Shown here piece by piece: positions 63,473-64,000 of a stretch of DNA of 64,000 nt (positions are counted from its first letter, which is position 1; each line of letters opens with the position of its first letter). Under the pieces are notes generated by a model, which was given only the letters and a program-made list of their open reading frames with translations, was not told the origin of the DNA and ran no database searches. The DNA is from Oopsacas minuta (taxonomy: Eukaryota > Porifera > Hexactinellida > Lyssacinosida > Leucopsacidae): contig JAKMXF010000303.1 in assembly GCA_024704765.1 (NCBI GenBank), forward strand, positions 391,897-455,896, written 5' to 3'. Both the position numbers and the translations under genes were made by a program.

Positions 63473-64000
63473 CATTGTTGTGAATATATTCAATATCACA
63501 ACAGTATAGAAGTAATGAGAATGTCCACCCCAGACAGGATATACCAAGGTGCTGAAGGGGTAATAATAGAACAGATATTTCTAAGAGCAAATAATATGTG
63601 TCATAAAGAATGATGATACAAATAAACAACATATAGTATTATGAAGGGGCTGTTCAACCGTTACGTAAGGCTACTAAGGGGAGAGGACAGGGCTCTCAAA
63701 AGTGGTATCTGAGGCAGTACAATCTATAAATAATTCGTCCTGATAAGGTGATAAACTACCTCATTTGTACATATATAATATTGAATGATCTTCAACTTGA
63801 GTGTGACAGCCTAATTAATTAGTGCAACTGGTATGGTGCTATAGCTATTATTATGTCAGCTGATTTAAAATATGAATGACAGTAGCAAGGTAGAGATCTC
63901 TTACTATTGTAATAATGAATTAATGCTAAACAGTAATATTCTTATATATCCAGATGTATTTGCATATTTTGTTTGATTTCTGTCACTATTATAATGAATT
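63473..64000 (-). promoter_or_regulatory. Region 5' of ADGRV1
   Basis: Holds the leader and probably the promoter. The reading frame stays open for at least 25 codons before the ATG without another ATG, so an upstream coding exon cannot be excluded. I see no TATA box at a suitable distance. Confidence 0.35.

Noticed and set aside
2625-63472. Reading the Calx-beta exons as many separate small genes
   Set aside because: Each piece lacks a start or stop of its own, has splice sites at its edges and joins its neighbour in phase.
1-64000. tRNA or rRNA genes
   Set aside because: I looked for T-loop type GGTTCGAATCC stretches and rRNA-like GC blocks and found none that form a gene; only a dedicated scan could exclude them fully.

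Overview
The window is eukaryotic and almost certainly from a non-vertebrate animal. It is AT-rich, every intron I could place is GT-AG, and its proteins are animal families. One gene dominates: an ADGRV1/VLGR1-type adhesion GPCR on the minus strand that runs from about 63,472 to 2,625, so nearly the whole window. I placed 38 coding exons by splice site and reading phase. They join into one uninterrupted frame of about 6,239 codons, close to the roughly 6,300 residues known for vertebrate ADGRV1. I cannot name the species; sponge, cnidarian or another early-branching animal lineage are all possible.

Layout of the receptor in coding order (high to low coordinates): signal sequence (63.2-63.5 kb); Calx-beta repeats 1-10; Calx-beta 11 interrupted by a laminin-G-like domain (38.3-39.8 kb); Calx-beta 12-17; Calx-beta 18 interrupted by a cysteine-containing PAN/apple-like insert (33.2-33.6 kb); Calx-beta 19-23; Calx-beta 24 interrupted by an EAR/EPTP propeller (18.0-22.8 kb); Calx-beta 25-39; GAIN, GPS and seven-helix domain (2.6-5.2 kb). 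The protein ends in a PDZ-binding tail (Ala-Asp-Thr-His-Leu).

The introns of this receptor hold other genes. On the plus strand are DRG2 (26.3-28.1 kb), two near-identical tandem PM20D2-type M20 peptidase genes (29.1-33.1 kb) and a small intronless bHLH-like gene with its own TATA box (48.9-49.2 kb). On the minus strand are an intronless half-size ABC exporter with a substituted H-loop (19.0-21.4 kb) and an intronless WDR31-like WD40 gene (56.6-57.7 kb). An eroded ABCC/MRP-like gene runs off the left edge (1-1.15 kb).

The remaining intron sequence is rich in small DNA-transposon debris: a MULE transposase remnant with terminal repeats, pogo/Tigger-like MITEs, a fold-back element, and a roughly 500-bp dispersed repeat. 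There is also an 11-bp minisatellite of about 600 bp, a 24-bp tandem repeat, and several perfect or near-perfect hairpins. I saw no CRISPR array, tRNA or rRNA.
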